64,000 bases of DNA from Vibrio parahaemolyticus (GCF_900460535.1 NZ_UHIL01000002.1:434001-498000), one strand, 5' to 3'; positions 16,113 to 25,782 are shown, counted from the stretch's first letter. The notes: generated from the sequence alone by a model not told the origin. Made by a program: numbers and translations.

Positions 16113-17597
16113 TTGGATAAAACCCAAATTCAGCTAGAAGACGAGCTTAACTCACTCAAAGGGCAAGTGAAAACGGACCCTGAACGCACTCTTCGCCTCG
16201 CCGAGCAGTGCCGCATTCGCGCGGAACAAATACTGTTTATTGACGGAGAAATCAAAGCGTTACTCGTCATGGCGCACAGTTGTTGGTGTTTGATGGAATA
16301 TCGCCAAGGGCTGAAATTCATCAAAGACGCCTACAATAAGCAAATCCAACTGGACACTGACGATCACCTTCCAGAAATTCTGCATATCTTCGCCCTTCAA
16401 TACTGGGGACAAGCCAAATATTACTCGGCGCAGCAATATTGGATTAATGCCTTGGAGCAATCGGCTTTGGTCGATGATATTGAGATTCAGATTGAATCCC
16501 TGATTGGTCTTGGCAATGTTTGGCGCATCACCAACGAACACAAACTTGCCGCATCGACTCATGAGCTTGCAGTTAAAGTGGCAAACAACGTCCGAATTGC
16601 ATGGTTAGAAGGTAAAGCTCGCATTCTGCTTGCTTGGGACTACTACCTCCTCAACAACTTTATTGAGATGCTAACGGTACTTGATGGCGCAACAGAAGTG
16701 CTCAAAGACCATGAAGACAGCACTTGGCAAGCCGAAATTTGGGACTTTAAAGGCTTGGCTCTCCTTGGCTTAGAACGCCTAGACGCAGCGGAAGAAGCAA
16801 CCCAAAAAGCACACAAGCTGGCCATTGAGCACGATCTAACGTGGATGAAAGCACACTCTTTCATCAGTCGAGCAAGACTAGAGCTACTGCGTAAAAACAC
16901 GGACAGCGCAGCCGAGTTGTTGCTTGCCGCAGAAGAATCCGCGCTTAATTTCGATAACGGCGAACTGCTAAGTCAGATCTGTTTTCAACAATCTCGCGTT
17001 GCTGAAGAGCAAGGCGATTTCGAAGCGGCATTTAATGCGTTTAAAAAATACCGCAAACATGCACTGAAAATGCTCAAAGAGCAGACCAATCGTGTCAGCA
17101 TGGATAAAGCACGCGGCTCAAAACGCCAGCTAGAACAACGTGCTCGCAAGCTCATCAATCGTATTCGCTCTCAACATGAATACGATCCCGAAAAGCAGTT
17201 TTCTAACGTCGTTTCCGAAACGTACTGGTGGGAACAACTGGTTCTATTTAAGACTGAGCTTAAGCGCTCTAACCATGCAGTGATCATGATTCGTCACTCC
17301 AATCCTGCATTTCTCGATGCGTGCACTGAACTGGTTCACTCATTAACGACGCCAAGCGATCTCATTTCACGCCTATCTAGCGATCGACTCGCTATGTTGA
17401 TTGCCGAAAAAGATCAAGCCGCAGAAGAGCTCTACCGAACCGTGCATGCCATGTTAGACATTTATCCATGGGAACGACGTGGCCTCAAAGGGCCAAAACC
17501 GACATTGTATTTACAAGACATCCTGACTTTCCCATTTACTTTAGAGCAGTTGGAAGAAAGCTATATTGAGGTAATGAAGAATGGAACTACTGCTTAG
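16113..17597 (+). CDS. TPR protein with degenerate GGDEF domain
   Basis: 494 residues. TPR-like helical repeats fill about 1-330, for example LIGLGNVWRITNEHKLAASTHELAV. The C-terminal 150 residues follow the GGDEF fold, but the signature is SSDRL (422-426, in SRLSSDRLAMLIAE), so it should not make c-di-GMP. No signal or membrane segment is present, so it is cytoplasmic. An in-frame TGA at 16107 leaves the TTG at 16113 as the first start; its ribosome site is weak and the next Met is residue 48. It overlaps the next gene by 17 bases, so the two are translationally coupled and may form one complex. Confidence 0.72.
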   Translation: MDKTQIQLEDELNSLKGQVKTDPERTLRLAEQCRIRAEQILFIDGEIKALLVMAHSCWCLMEYRQGLKFIKDAYNKQIQLDTDDHLPEILHIFALQYWGQAKYYSAQQYWINALEQSALVDDIEIQIESLIGLGNVWRITNEHKLAASTHELAVKVANNVRIAWLEGKARILLAWDYYLLNNFIEMLTVLDGATEVLKDHEDSTWQAEIWDFKGLALLGLERLDAAEEATQKAHKLAIEHDLTWMKAHSFISRARLELLRKNTDSAAELLLAAEESALNFDNGELLSQICFQQSRVAEEQGDFEAAFNAFKKYRKHALKMLKEQTNRVSMDKARGSKRQLEQRARKLINRIRSQHEYDPEKQFSNVVSETYWWEQLVLFKTELKRSNHAVIMIRHSNPAFLDACTELVHSLTTPSDLISRLSSDRLAMLIAEKDQAAEELYRTVHAMLDIYPWERRGLKGPKPTLYLQDILTFPFTLEQLEESYIEVMKNGTTA

Positions 17598-19164
17598 CAA
17601 AGTCACTGACGCAGGCATCGATCCTTCTTCTGTCTCTGGGGAAGAAGCCATCACGCTTTGGGAACATATCGGTCGACACATTGCGTCCACCAGCCGTGAA
17701 AAAGCACACTGCCTAATTATCAGCGCAGAATACCGCCGCGAAATCAAACAGCTTTGTGACAGTATCGAAGAGCTTAGACAAGCATTAGAGCTGCTCTCAT
17801 TACCTGAGGATGTCGAAGATATACTGTCGGTCAAAGCAAGTTTGAGCGAACGCTTAGTTGAAGTTGGTGATTACAACTCTGCCCTCACCGAGTACATCGC
17901 CTCCACCAACATCGCAGTGGAATACGGTTTTATCGACGAATACGTTTTAGCGATCATTGGTATGGGCAACTTATGTGATGCTTATGGCGATCACAACCGT
18001 GCTCTACGTTACTACCAAAAGATCGACGCGATAGATCATGCCATCAGCAGTCGCTCACTTCGTTTGCGTTACAAACTGTATATGCTCGCCTGTTACATCA
18101 GTCTAAAACGCGTGGCCGAAGCCAGCGAATTATTGGGTGAATGTGAAGAGCTCAGCATCCTAGTAAGCGACAAAAACCTCGCCGCTCAAACGCATTTGTA
18201 TCGCGCTAAATTGCATCGTCTGCAAGAAGAGTATTCCGAAGCGCTGCTTTCCATATCCAGCATTAAGTACACCACCGGAAGTGCGACCACCTATTGGCTC
18301 TCAACCATGGTCAAAATTGAAACGGCCTATTGCTTGAATGGTGTTGGCCACACTTCGTTGGCCAATTTGCTGTTGGAGTCCATTGGGAAGCGAATTAAAA
18401 AGCATTCTTCGCCCATTCTTGCGAAACGTTTTTACAACGCAATGAGCAAAGTCAGTGCGTCACAAGGACAGTTTCAGCAAGCTTTAAGCTGTGAGAAACG
18501 CGCTTTTCGTATTGAATCAGACTTAATAAAACACATCCCAATCAGCGAATTGGGCGCGGCTCAACTGCGTCGATTGTCTCGCTTTGAATTACAGTTAAAA
18601 CTCATTCTGTCTGAGATTGAAAATAAAGAGCTTAAAGAGACGACCAAACAACACAAAAATACCGTAGCTCAGTTACAGCAAGACGTATTTACCGATCCCC
18701 TTACCTCGTTGCACAACCGCCGCTGGTTGGAGGTAAAATTGAAAGACATGTTGCTGCACGACACTCCATTCGCATTGATGGTCATCGACATCGATCACTT
18801 CAAATCCATCAATGACGAATTGAGCCATTTGGTGGGCGACAAAGCGATCAAAAGTGTGTCACAGGAACTGGCAGCCTACTTCAAATTTAAAGGTGCATCG
18901 TGCGTGCGATTTGGTGGTGAAGAGTTCCTTGTAATTCTTGAGAACAGCCAATTGGAACGCGCAGAAATGCACGCTGAAAACTACCGCGAGCGTATTTTTA
19001 AATATGCATGGCGAGACATTCTTGGCGAACGCGGCCTAACCGTTTCCATCGGTATTACACTCCATCGCGAAGGGGAAAACACTCAGCGCACCTTCTACCG
19101 CGCCGACAAAGCCTTGTATCGTGCCAAAGCCAATGGCCGAAACCAAGTCTGTACCGAACTTTAA
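17581..19164 (+). CDS. TPR-GGDEF diguanylate cyclase
   Basis: 527 residues. TPR-like repeats span about 1-330, a coiled coil about 335-365 (LKLILSEIENKELKETTKQH), and a GGDEF domain about 370-527. The domain contains DPLTSLHNRRW, DIDHFKSINDE and the active signature RFGGEEF (GGEEF at 445-449). The RxxD inhibitory site expected just before the signature is absent, so product inhibition is unlikely. It converts two GTP to c-di-GMP in the cytoplasm. It follows its degenerate paralogue with a 17-base overlap. The TPR part probably senses a partner protein or peptide; this is inferred. Confidence 0.87.
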   Translation: MELLLSKVTDAGIDPSSVSGEEAITLWEHIGRHIASTSREKAHCLIISAEYRREIKQLCDSIEELRQALELLSLPEDVEDILSVKASLSERLVEVGDYNSALTEYIASTNIAVEYGFIDEYVLAIIGMGNLCDAYGDHNRALRYYQKIDAIDHAISSRSLRLRYKLYMLACYISLKRVAEASELLGECEELSILVSDKNLAAQTHLYRAKLHRLQEEYSEALLSISSIKYTTGSATTYWLSTMVKIETAYCLNGVGHTSLANLLLESIGKRIKKHSSPILAKRFYNAMSKVSASQGQFQQALSCEKRAFRIESDLIKHIPISELGAAQLRRLSRFELQLKLILSEIENKELKETTKQHKNTVAQLQQDVFTDPLTSLHNRRWLEVKLKDMLLHDTPFALMVIDIDHFKSINDELSHLVGDKAIKSVSQELAAYFKFKGASCVRFGGEEFLVILENSQLERAEMHAENYRERIFKYAWRDILGERGLTVSIGITLHREGENTQRTFYRADKALYRAKANGRNQVCTEL

Positions 19165-19169
19165 GCCAC

Positions 19170-19194
19170 GCCCCAGTTGAAATCTGGGGCTTTA
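19170..19194 (+). terminator. Terminator of the TPR-GGDEF operon
   Basis: GCCCCAG pairs with CTGGGGC across the 7-base loop TTGAAAT, followed by TTTAT, 6 bases after the stop codon. Confidence 0.85.
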
Positions 19195-19409
19195 TCATGC
19201 TTTTTATCAGTCCTACCCGAATCTATTCACTTTTTGTTTAAATCTGTACTCAATCTCGCCAAACTTGCCTACAACTATCAGTACGTACTGATATCGCATA
19301 AACATAATTCGCACATAAAAAGCGCTTGATTCATCTATAGTTAAGACAAATACTTAAACCGTTAATTTACGTAAGTTTTTCCAATTCGCAACAAGCACAG
19401 GTAAGTAAG

Positions 19410-19790
19410 ATGTTTCTAGACTATTTTGCACTTGGGTTACTCATCTTCGTTGCTTTAGTTATCTTCTACGGAATCATTGTTATCCATGACATCCCGTATG
19501 AAATTGCTAAAGAGCGTGAACACCCGCACCAAGACGCAATTCACTACGCAGGTTGGGTCAGCCTGTTCACACTGCACGCACTTTGGCCATTCCTTTGGAT
19601 ATGGGCAACATTGTGGCGCAAAGAGCGTGGTTGGGGTTTCAAACAACTTGAGCAAGAAACACACGACATTCATCACCGTCTTGAAGAACTCATCGACGAA
19701 GTCAACGAACTCAAAAACGAAGTATCGATGTTGAAACAACAAAAGATTCAGCAAAAGCCTTTGACTGAACAAAGTAAAGAGGACGAATAA
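19410..19790 (+). CDS. yiaW: DUF3302 inner-membrane protein (YiaW-like)
   Basis: 126 residues with two membrane segments (about 5-27 and 50-68), the motifs HDIPYEIAKERE and HYAGWVSLFTLHALWPFLWIW, and a C-terminal coiled coil (about 85-115). This matches the small DUF3302 protein that in E. coli (YiaW) precedes an HlyD-type membrane-fusion protein (YiaV). Its stop shares one base with the next start (TAATG), so the two are tightly coupled. It probably acts with that fusion protein in the inner membrane, possibly in envelope maintenance; the exact role is unknown. Confidence 0.82.
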   Translation: MFLDYFALGLLIFVALVIFYGIIVIHDIPYEIAKEREHPHQDAIHYAGWVSLFTLHALWPFLWIWATLWRKERGWGFKQLEQETHDIHHRLEELIDEVNELKNEVSMLKQQKIQQKPLTEQSKEDE

Positions 19791-20920
19791 TGGATTTATT
19801 GCTGATTCTGACTTACGCAGCTCTTTGTATCGCCATTTTTAAAATCTTCAATATTCCTCTAAACAAATGGACGGTCCCGACAGCTGTACTTGGTGGCGTA
19901 GTGTTGGTGGGCACACTTGTGCTGCTTATGAACTACAACCACCCATTTACTCAGTTAGGTAACCAAGTGTTCCCAACTACGCCTATCGTCTCTGGTGTAC
20001 GTGGCCGCGTTGTGGAAGTACCAGTTCAAGCGAACCAACCGCTCAAAACCGGCGATATTCTTTTCAAAATCGACCCTGTGCCTTTTGAGGCGGAAGTCGC
20101 TCGCCTTGAAGCGAAAGTCAAAGAAGCAAGCCAAGGCGCGTTGGGTTTAGAGTCTGATCTAAGAGAAGCAGAAGCTGCGGTTTTAAAAGCACAAGCTGAT
20201 AGAGATAAAGCGCAAAGAGAGTTTAGCCGATATCAAAGAGGCTTTGATCGCGGTGCGTTTACTGAACAAGATTTAGATACTCGACGCCAAGCGTATAAAG
20301 CGGCAGAAGCCATGCTAGACGTTGCGATTTTGCAACAAGAACAAGCGCAAATCGCTCTGGACTCTGAAATTGGTGGTGAAAACACTCAAGTCGCGCAACT
20401 TCTCGCAGAGCTGCGTAAAGCAGAGTTTAACCTAGAACAAACTATCGTTCGTGCGCCAACCGATGGTTACGTTACGCAATTGGCTTTGCGTCCTGGCGTG
20501 ATGGCTGTGCCGTTACCGCTTGCTCCTGCAATGACCTTCGTGCATACCGAAGACATTACGTACACCGCTGCGTTCAGACAAAACTCGCTACAACGTTTGA
20601 AGCCGGGCTTTGAAGCTGAATTTATGTTCCGCGCAATTCCGGGCAAAGTGTTCCGTGGCGAAGTCATTGACGTGATTCCGGCCATTGGTGAAAGTCAAAT
20701 TCAAGCCAGAGGTGCTCTACTAGGTACCGATGCCTTGCGCACGAGCGGACGTGTATTTGCGAAGCTAAAAATCACGGACGATTTGAGCGAATACCACCTG
20801 CCAATGGGTACTGCGGTTGAAGTCGCAGTTTACTCAGACAGCTTTACTCACGTATCAGTGATGCGCAAAGTGCTTATTCGCATGAAGAGCTGGCAGAACT
20901 ATTTGTACCTAGACCATTAA
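19790..20920 (+). CDS. yiaV: HlyD/EmrA-family membrane fusion protein (YiaV-like)
   Basis: 376 residues. Two N-terminal hydrophobic segments (about 1-22 and 31-50) are followed by a biotinyl-lipoyl half (GVRGRVVEVPVQANQPLKTGDILFKID), a coiled-coil hairpin (about 85-205), and the second lipoyl half and beta-barrel (VRAPTDGYVTQLALRPG). Such periplasmic adaptors bridge inner-membrane pumps to outer-membrane channels. No transporter or outer-membrane factor gene lies beside it; only the DUF3302 protein is co-transcribed, as in E. coli yiaWV. Confidence 0.85.
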   Translation: MDLLLILTYAALCIAIFKIFNIPLNKWTVPTAVLGGVVLVGTLVLLMNYNHPFTQLGNQVFPTTPIVSGVRGRVVEVPVQANQPLKTGDILFKIDPVPFEAEVARLEAKVKEASQGALGLESDLREAEAAVLKAQADRDKAQREFSRYQRGFDRGAFTEQDLDTRRQAYKAAEAMLDVAILQQEQAQIALDSEIGGENTQVAQLLAELRKAEFNLEQTIVRAPTDGYVTQLALRPGVMAVPLPLAPAMTFVHTEDITYTAAFRQNSLQRLKPGFEAEFMFRAIPGKVFRGEVIDVIPAIGESQIQARGALLGTDALRTSGRVFAKLKITDDLSEYHLPMGTAVEVAVYSDSFTHVSVMRKVLIRMKSWQNYLYLDH

Positions 20921-21257
20921 TGAACTGCTAGCTCATTCATTTATCGATGAAAATAGCATCATAAAGTGTAATCGGGGGCTGACAATCAGCCTCCGATTTC
21001 ATTCTAGCCATCCAGACAGATAGCATTCCCACTTTTATCAATATTCTGTATAATGCGCGCCTTATTTTTAATGCTTGCTAAAAAACAAAGCCAGTCAAAG
21101 GGATACGTGAATCAAATCACACATTTCCTGAAGAAAAATAGAGCAAACAATAAGCAGCTTGGTTGTTTTGGATATATGTTACACAATCAAATAACCAATG
21201 CTTTCCAACAATATAAATGAACGTTCTTTAAAATCGACAATTGAACTGAGGTTATCT
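20921..21257 (+). promoter_or_regulatory. Promoter and long leader of the ECF transporter operon
   Basis: TATAAT at 21049-21054 with a poor -35 (TTCCCA, 21026) places a start near 21061, giving a leader of nearly 200 bases. TTGGTT (21159-21164) can pair with AACCAA (21193-21198) shortly before the ribosome site. No FMN, thiamine, cobalamin or preQ1 riboswitch consensus was recognised, though vitamin-transporter genes often have one. Confidence 0.5.
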
Positions 21258-21806
21258 ATGAATCTTTCTGCTAAAACCGTTGTGGTTATTGCAATTGGTG
21301 CTGCTCTTTACGGCATCGGTGGCTTACCTATGTTTGGCATCCCTGTGTTTGCAAACACAACGCTAAAACCAGCAATGGCAGTATTAGCATTGTTCTCAGT
21401 ACTATTTGGCCCACTTGTTGGCTTTTTGGTTGGTTTTATTGGCCACTGGGTCACCGACCTATTTGCAGGTTGGGGCGTATGGCTCACTTGGGTACTTGGT
21501 TCAGGTATTGTTGGTTTGATTATCGGTCTATTCCCTTCTCTAACGCGCTACCGTTTGGAGAAAGGTGATTTCAATATGAAAGACTTCGCGTTATTCGTGG
21601 TACTTGCACTATTAGGCAACGTATTTGGTTACGGTTGCTCTGCATTCCTCGACACGATTTTGTACGCAGAACCGTTCACTAAAGTGTTTACCCAGCTTTC
21701 TATTATCGCGATCGGTAACACCATTCTTATTGCTATTGTTGGCTTCTTCATTCTTAAGTCTGTCGCTAAACGTAACAAGCAAAGCCGTAACTTAACAGAG
21801 GCTTAA
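21258..21806 (+). CDS. ECF transporter S component (UPF0397 family)
   Basis: 182 residues with about five hydrophobic segments, starting [22 protein letters not shown]. The residues after the first segment ([21 protein letters not shown]) and [10 protein letters not shown] are typical of UPF0397, the substrate-binding membrane subunit of an energy-coupling-factor importer. I recall members of this family being annotated as riboflavin-type, but the substrate here is unproven. The ATG at 21258 has GAGG 8 bases upstream; an in-frame ATG at 21198 has none. It precedes the ATPase and EcfT genes by only a few bases, making a complete transporter operon. Confidence 0.85.
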
Positions 21807-21812
21807 TGTCGA

Positions 21813-23552
21813 ATGACAATCGAATTTTCTAACTTCTCTTTTAGATATGAGTCGCTGGACAAACCGACGCTAAAAAATATCAATCTAAGGATAGAGAAAG
21901 GAGAGAAAATCGTCATTATTGGTCCAAGTGGTAGTGGTAAATCTACCCTTGGGCAATGTCTTAACGGACTGATCCCACACGCAATCAAAGGGGAAACCAG
22001 TGGAACATTGACCATCAATGGTCAAGACACCGCCCCTTTCGACATGCACCAATACACTCAGCAAGTTGGCACCGTACTGCAAGATACGGACAGCCAATTT
22101 GTCGGCTTGAGCATTGGCGAAGACATCGCATTTGCGCTGGAAAACCAGCTAACTTCTAACATCGACATGTACCCATTGGTCAAAGCCACGGCCAAAATGG
22201 TCGACTTGGAACAGATGTTAGATCGCTCTCCCCACGATTTATCTGGCGGGCAGAAACAGCGTGTTTCTTTGGCGGGCATTCTCGTCGATGACGTCGATAT
22301 CCTTTTGTTTGATGAACCACTAGCTGCGCTTGACCCTAAAACGGGTAAAAAAACCATCGAGATCATCGATGATCTACACCGTGAAACGGGCAAAACCATC
22401 GTAATCATTGAGCATCGTCTTGAGGACGTTCTGCATCGCTCAGTTGACCGTATTATCTTGATGGAAAGCGGCGAAATCATTGCCGATACAACGCCAGATG
22501 AAATTTTAGCGTCGCCTCTGCTAGAAGATTACGGCATCCGCGAACCGCTTTATATTTCGGCTCTGAAAGAAGCAGGCTGCGCGATTGAGGGCGATGCAAA
22601 ACCTTCTAGCTTAACTACCTTACCGTTGGAGCAATATAAACCAGCAGTACAAGCATGGTTTGATAGTTCAACAGCACAACCACCTAAAACGCCAGCCGAG
22701 ACTTTGCTTGAAGTCCGTGGCCTCACCTATTCTTACGACGGTGAGAAAAACGCGCTAGAAGACGTGAGTTTTGACATCAAGCGTGGCGAGTTTGTCTCTG
22801 TACTTGGCAAAAATGGCTCGGGTAAATCGACCATCACCAAACTGATTATGGGCGTTATTGAAGCGGATAGCGGCTCAATGAGCATGAATGGTCAAGATCT
22901 AAACGAGCTGACCATCTTCGAGCGCAGCCAGAAAGTGGGCGTGGTGATGCAAAACCCGAATCACATGATTTCCCATCACATGATTTTCGACGAGGTGGCC
23001 TTCGGCCTCCGTAATCGTGGCATTGAAGAGAAACAAATCGAAGCTAAAGTACTTGAAGTCCTTGAGCTGTGCGGTTTGAGCAAATACCGTCACTGGCCAA
23101 TCGAAGCATTGAGCTACGGCCAGAAAAAGCGCGTAACCATTGCGTCAATTTTGGTCTTGGAACCAGAGCTTCTGATCCTTGATGAACCGACGGCAGGTCA
23201 GGACTATCGGAACTACACATCTATGCTGAGTTTCATCGAAAAGCTCAATCGCGAGTTGGGCGTAACCGTGATGATCATCTCTCATGACATGCATTTAGTG
23301 CTGGAATACACTACGCGCTCTATCGTAATTGCAGACAGTAAATTAGTCGCGGATGCACTAATGACGCAGGTATTCAGCAGTCCAGAGCTACTAGACCAAG
23401 CAAACCTCACCACAACAAGTCTGTTTGAGTTGGCTACGAAAGTTGGCATCGAAGATACCAATGGCTTTATGCAGCATTTTATCAATGTAGAAAAAGCGCA
23501 CCGCCAACAAAAAAGCGGCGAAGTAAACCAACCAGAGAAAGCAGTGGCATGA
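21813..23552 (+). CDS. ECF transporter ATPase, two fused ABC domains
   Basis: 579 residues with two ABC cassettes in one chain. Cassette 1 (about 1-240) has Walker A GPSGSGKST, signature LSGGQKQR and Walker B LLFDEPLAALD. Cassette 2 (about 300-540) has GKNGSGKST, the variant signature LSYGQKKR and LILDEPTAGQD. It corresponds to EcfA1 and EcfA2 fused and powers vitamin import through EcfT and the S component. It starts 6 bases after the S-component stop and its own stop overlaps the next start (ATGA). Confidence 0.92.
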   Translation: MTIEFSNFSFRYESLDKPTLKNINLRIEKGEKIVIIGPSGSGKSTLGQCLNGLIPHAIKGETSGTLTINGQDTAPFDMHQYTQQVGTVLQDTDSQFVGLSIGEDIAFALENQLTSNIDMYPLVKATAKMVDLEQMLDRSPHDLSGGQKQRVSLAGILVDDVDILLFDEPLAALDPKTGKKTIEIIDDLHRETGKTIVIIEHRLEDVLHRSVDRIILMESGEIIADTTPDEILASPLLEDYGIREPLYISALKEAGCAIEGDAKPSSLTTLPLEQYKPAVQAWFDSSTAQPPKTPAETLLEVRGLTYSYDGEKNALEDVSFDIKRGEFVSVLGKNGSGKSTITKLIMGVIEADSGSMSMNGQDLNELTIFERSQKVGVVMQNPNHMISHHMIFDEVAFGLRNRGIEEKQIEAKVLEVLELCGLSKYRHWPIEALSYGQKKRVTIASILVLEPELLILDEPTAGQDYRNYTSMLSFIEKLNRELGVTVMIISHDMHLVLEYTTRSIVIADSKLVADALMTQVFSSPELLDQANLTTTSLFELATKVGIEDTNGFMQHFINVEKAHRQQKSGEVNQPEKAVA

Positions 23553-24388
23553 AAGACAATAAGATGAAGTTTGGTATCAACTACATCGATACCCAATCGC
23601 CACTTCATAAGTTGAATGGCATTACTAAGTTCTTGCTTTTCATTGCTTGGGTAACGGTGGTGTTGACCACATTTGACTTGCGAATCATCGCTCTGTTGAT
23701 CGTGCTTGGTTTAGGCTTATTGAAAATGACCAAAGTGCCATTTCATGTCTACAAACCGCTTTTACTGGGTACAGGTACAGTATTGCTGATCAATGCCCTG
23801 TTTATGTTTGCGTTAGCGCCGCAACAAGGTACTGAGTTCATGGGCTCATCAACGGTTTTACTCTCGTTACCCGGTAATTACTCACTCACTCAAGAGACGT
23901 TGTTTTACTTAGTAACAGTGACATTGAAATACTTCAGCATGTTCCCAATCGCGTTGGTGTTTGTATTTACCACTCACCCGACGGAGTTTTCAGCCAGCTT
24001 GAACCGCTTAGGTGTGCCTTACAAAATCGCCTATGCCGTGAGCTTAACGCTGCGCTACTTGCCGGAAGTGAAAAAGGACTTTGTTAACATCATGCACGCG
24101 CAACAAGCACGCGGAGTAGAACTGAGTAAGAAGGCTCCGTTGTTCACTCGTATGAAGAACGTGGCGAAGATTCTTGGCCCTCTGATTTTCTCTAGTTTGG
24201 ACAGAGCCGACCAAATCTCAAACGCGATGACGTTGCGTGGCTTCGGCCGTCACTCATCTCGCACCTGGTACAGCCTAAAACCCCTGACCAAAGCCGATAT
24301 GATCTGCATGGCGGGGATTGCGGTGATAGTGATTGCTGCTATCAGCAAGCGTGTTATGGACACGCAACTGTTCTGGTATCCGTTTTAA
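23549..24388 (+). CDS. ECF transporter transmembrane component (EcfT/CbiQ family)
   Basis: 279 residues with about six membrane segments. The coupling-helix region shows the family signatures AQQARGVE and AMTLRGFGRHSSRTW (two Ala-Arg-Gly-type motifs), which contact the ATPases. It completes the ECF importer with the two preceding genes; its ATG overlaps the ATPase stop (ATGA), indicating coupled translation. Confidence 0.92.
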   Translation: MKDNKMKFGINYIDTQSPLHKLNGITKFLLFIAWVTVVLTTFDLRIIALLIVLGLGLLKMTKVPFHVYKPLLLGTGTVLLINALFMFALAPQQGTEFMGSSTVLLSLPGNYSLTQETLFYLVTVTLKYFSMFPIALVFVFTTHPTEFSASLNRLGVPYKIAYAVSLTLRYLPEVKKDFVNIMHAQQARGVELSKKAPLFTRMKNVAKILGPLIFSSLDRADQISNAMTLRGFGRHSSRTWYSLKPLTKADMICMAGIAVIVIAAISKRVMDTQLFWYPF

Positions 24389-24402
24389 TGCGAGATAATC
24401 AT

Positions 24403-24432
24403 AAAAATGGGATGCCGATGCATCCCATTTTT
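24403..24432. terminator. Bidirectional terminator between the ECF operon and the MFS gene
   Basis: A perfect 12-bp stem (AAAAATGGGATG / CATCCCATTTTT) with a 6-base loop gives a T run in both directions and lies between two convergent genes. Confidence 0.93.
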
Positions 24433-24470
24433 CTATCCAGATTATGGCTTAGTCTTTTGAGTAGTGAGCA

Positions 24471-25652
24471 CTAACTCCACCTCAACAATCGCGTTTCGTT
24501 CCCCTCTTCCGGCTTCGCTGGAATATTGAGTGACAACAACAAGCTAACGGCGGCCATACCCGCTCCGATGTAGAAAACGCTAGAAGGCGACACTAACCAA
24601 ATCATCCCGAATGTAACGGGAATCACCACCGCTGCGATGTGGTTGATGGTAAACGCAACGCCAGCGGTCGATGCCATATCGGCCGGATCAGCAATCTTCT
24701 GGAAGTACGTTTTAATCGCCAAGGCAAACGCAAAGAACAAGTGGTCGACAACATACAGCGCCGCAGCCCATTCCGCCGTTTGCACCAAACCATATCCCAC
24801 AAAGACGAAAATCAAACCGACGTATTCAAACGTTAATGCCTTACGCTCACCGACAACACCGATGAAACGGCCAATGCGCTTGGCAAATAAAAAGTTAAAC
24901 AGGTAGTTGATCAAAAACAGTAAGGTAATGTCTGCGGCAGAGTAGCCAAACTTCTCTACCATCAAGAAACCCGCAAATACGGTGAAAATCTGTCGACGCG
25001 CACCACTCATAAAAGTGAGCGCGTAATACAACCAATAGCGTTTACGGAGTACGAGTTTCTTATTTTGTGGCACAGCCGTTTTGAACTGAGGAAACGCCAG
25101 TGCCATCACGATGATCAACACAAAGCCAACGCCACCCGCCAGCAAATACACGGTTTTGAAATCAAATTTAAGCTGCTCTAGCAAAATCCAAATCGCGCCG
25201 TAGGTAAACAGAGAAGCCAGCGCGCCGACCGAGATAAACTTGCCTAGCATTTCTGGCGCTTCTTCTTTCGATAGCCATTGCAAAGACAGGGACTGCTTCA
25301 ATGTTTCAAAGTAGTGAAAACCAGTGGACATCAACAAGGTCGTAAAAAGTAAACCGTACAAAGTGGGAAAGTAACCTGTTAATGCTGTACCAAGTGTTAG
25401 CATCGCTAATGACACCAACATGAATCGTTGTTCGCGGATAAACAACAACAGAAACACGGCGGTAAAGGCTAAAAAGCCCGGTATTTCACGCACGCTTTGT
25501 AATAAGCCAATGTCCGCCCCATCAAAGTTCGCTTTTTCAATAACAAAGTTATTCAGCAAAGCCATCCAGGTAGAAAAGGCAATGGGCACAATAATCGAGA
25601 TCAACAGAAGGAAATTTTGCGGCGTTCTCCAGCCGTGAGAAGAGGTATTCAT
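24471..25652 (-). CDS. Major facilitator superfamily transporter
   Basis: 393 residues, about 12 membrane segments in two halves separated by a basic loop near residues 190-205 (KKLVLRKRYW). No substrate signature was recognised. The start has AAGGA about 7 bases upstream. It is a single gene, convergent with the ECF operon. The acidic-aromatic segment GFHYFETLKQSLSLQWL in the fourth segment region could help classify it. The substrate is unknown. Confidence 0.82.
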   Translation of the reverse strand: MNTSSHGWRTPQNFLLLISIIVPIAFSTWMALLNNFVIEKANFDGADIGLLQSVREIPGFLAFTAVFLLLFIREQRFMLVSLAMLTLGTALTGYFPTLYGLLFTTLLMSTGFHYFETLKQSLSLQWLSKEEAPEMLGKFISVGALASLFTYGAIWILLEQLKFDFKTVYLLAGGVGFVLIIVMALAFPQFKTAVPQNKKLVLRKRYWLYYALTFMSGARRQIFTVFAGFLMVEKFGYSAADITLLFLINYLFNFLFAKRIGRFIGVVGERKALTFEYVGLIFVFVGYGLVQTAEWAAALYVVDHLFFAFALAIKTYFQKIADPADMASTAGVAFTINHIAAVVIPVTFGMIWLVSPSSVFYIGAGMAAVSLLLSLNIPAKPEEGNETRLLRWS

Positions 25653-25782
25653 GATGCATCCTTTAGATATGAAGTCATCATCATAGCTTTAAATGTAACA
25701 AATTCGCAATATCATTATTATTTATGGTCACATACGCACTGTTGCGATTCTAAGTGCACTGAGGATATGACCAATACAGAAA

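Noticed and set aside
16100..16120. Seven-codon frame (ATG to TAA) overlapping the TTG start of the first TPR gene, as a possible leader peptide
   Set aside because: Too short and without a ribosome site of its own; chance occurrence is likely.
21060..21257. FMN, thiamine, cobalamin or preQ1 riboswitch before the ECF operon
   Set aside because: None of the conserved core sequences of these classes could be found by eye; kept only as an unexplained leader.
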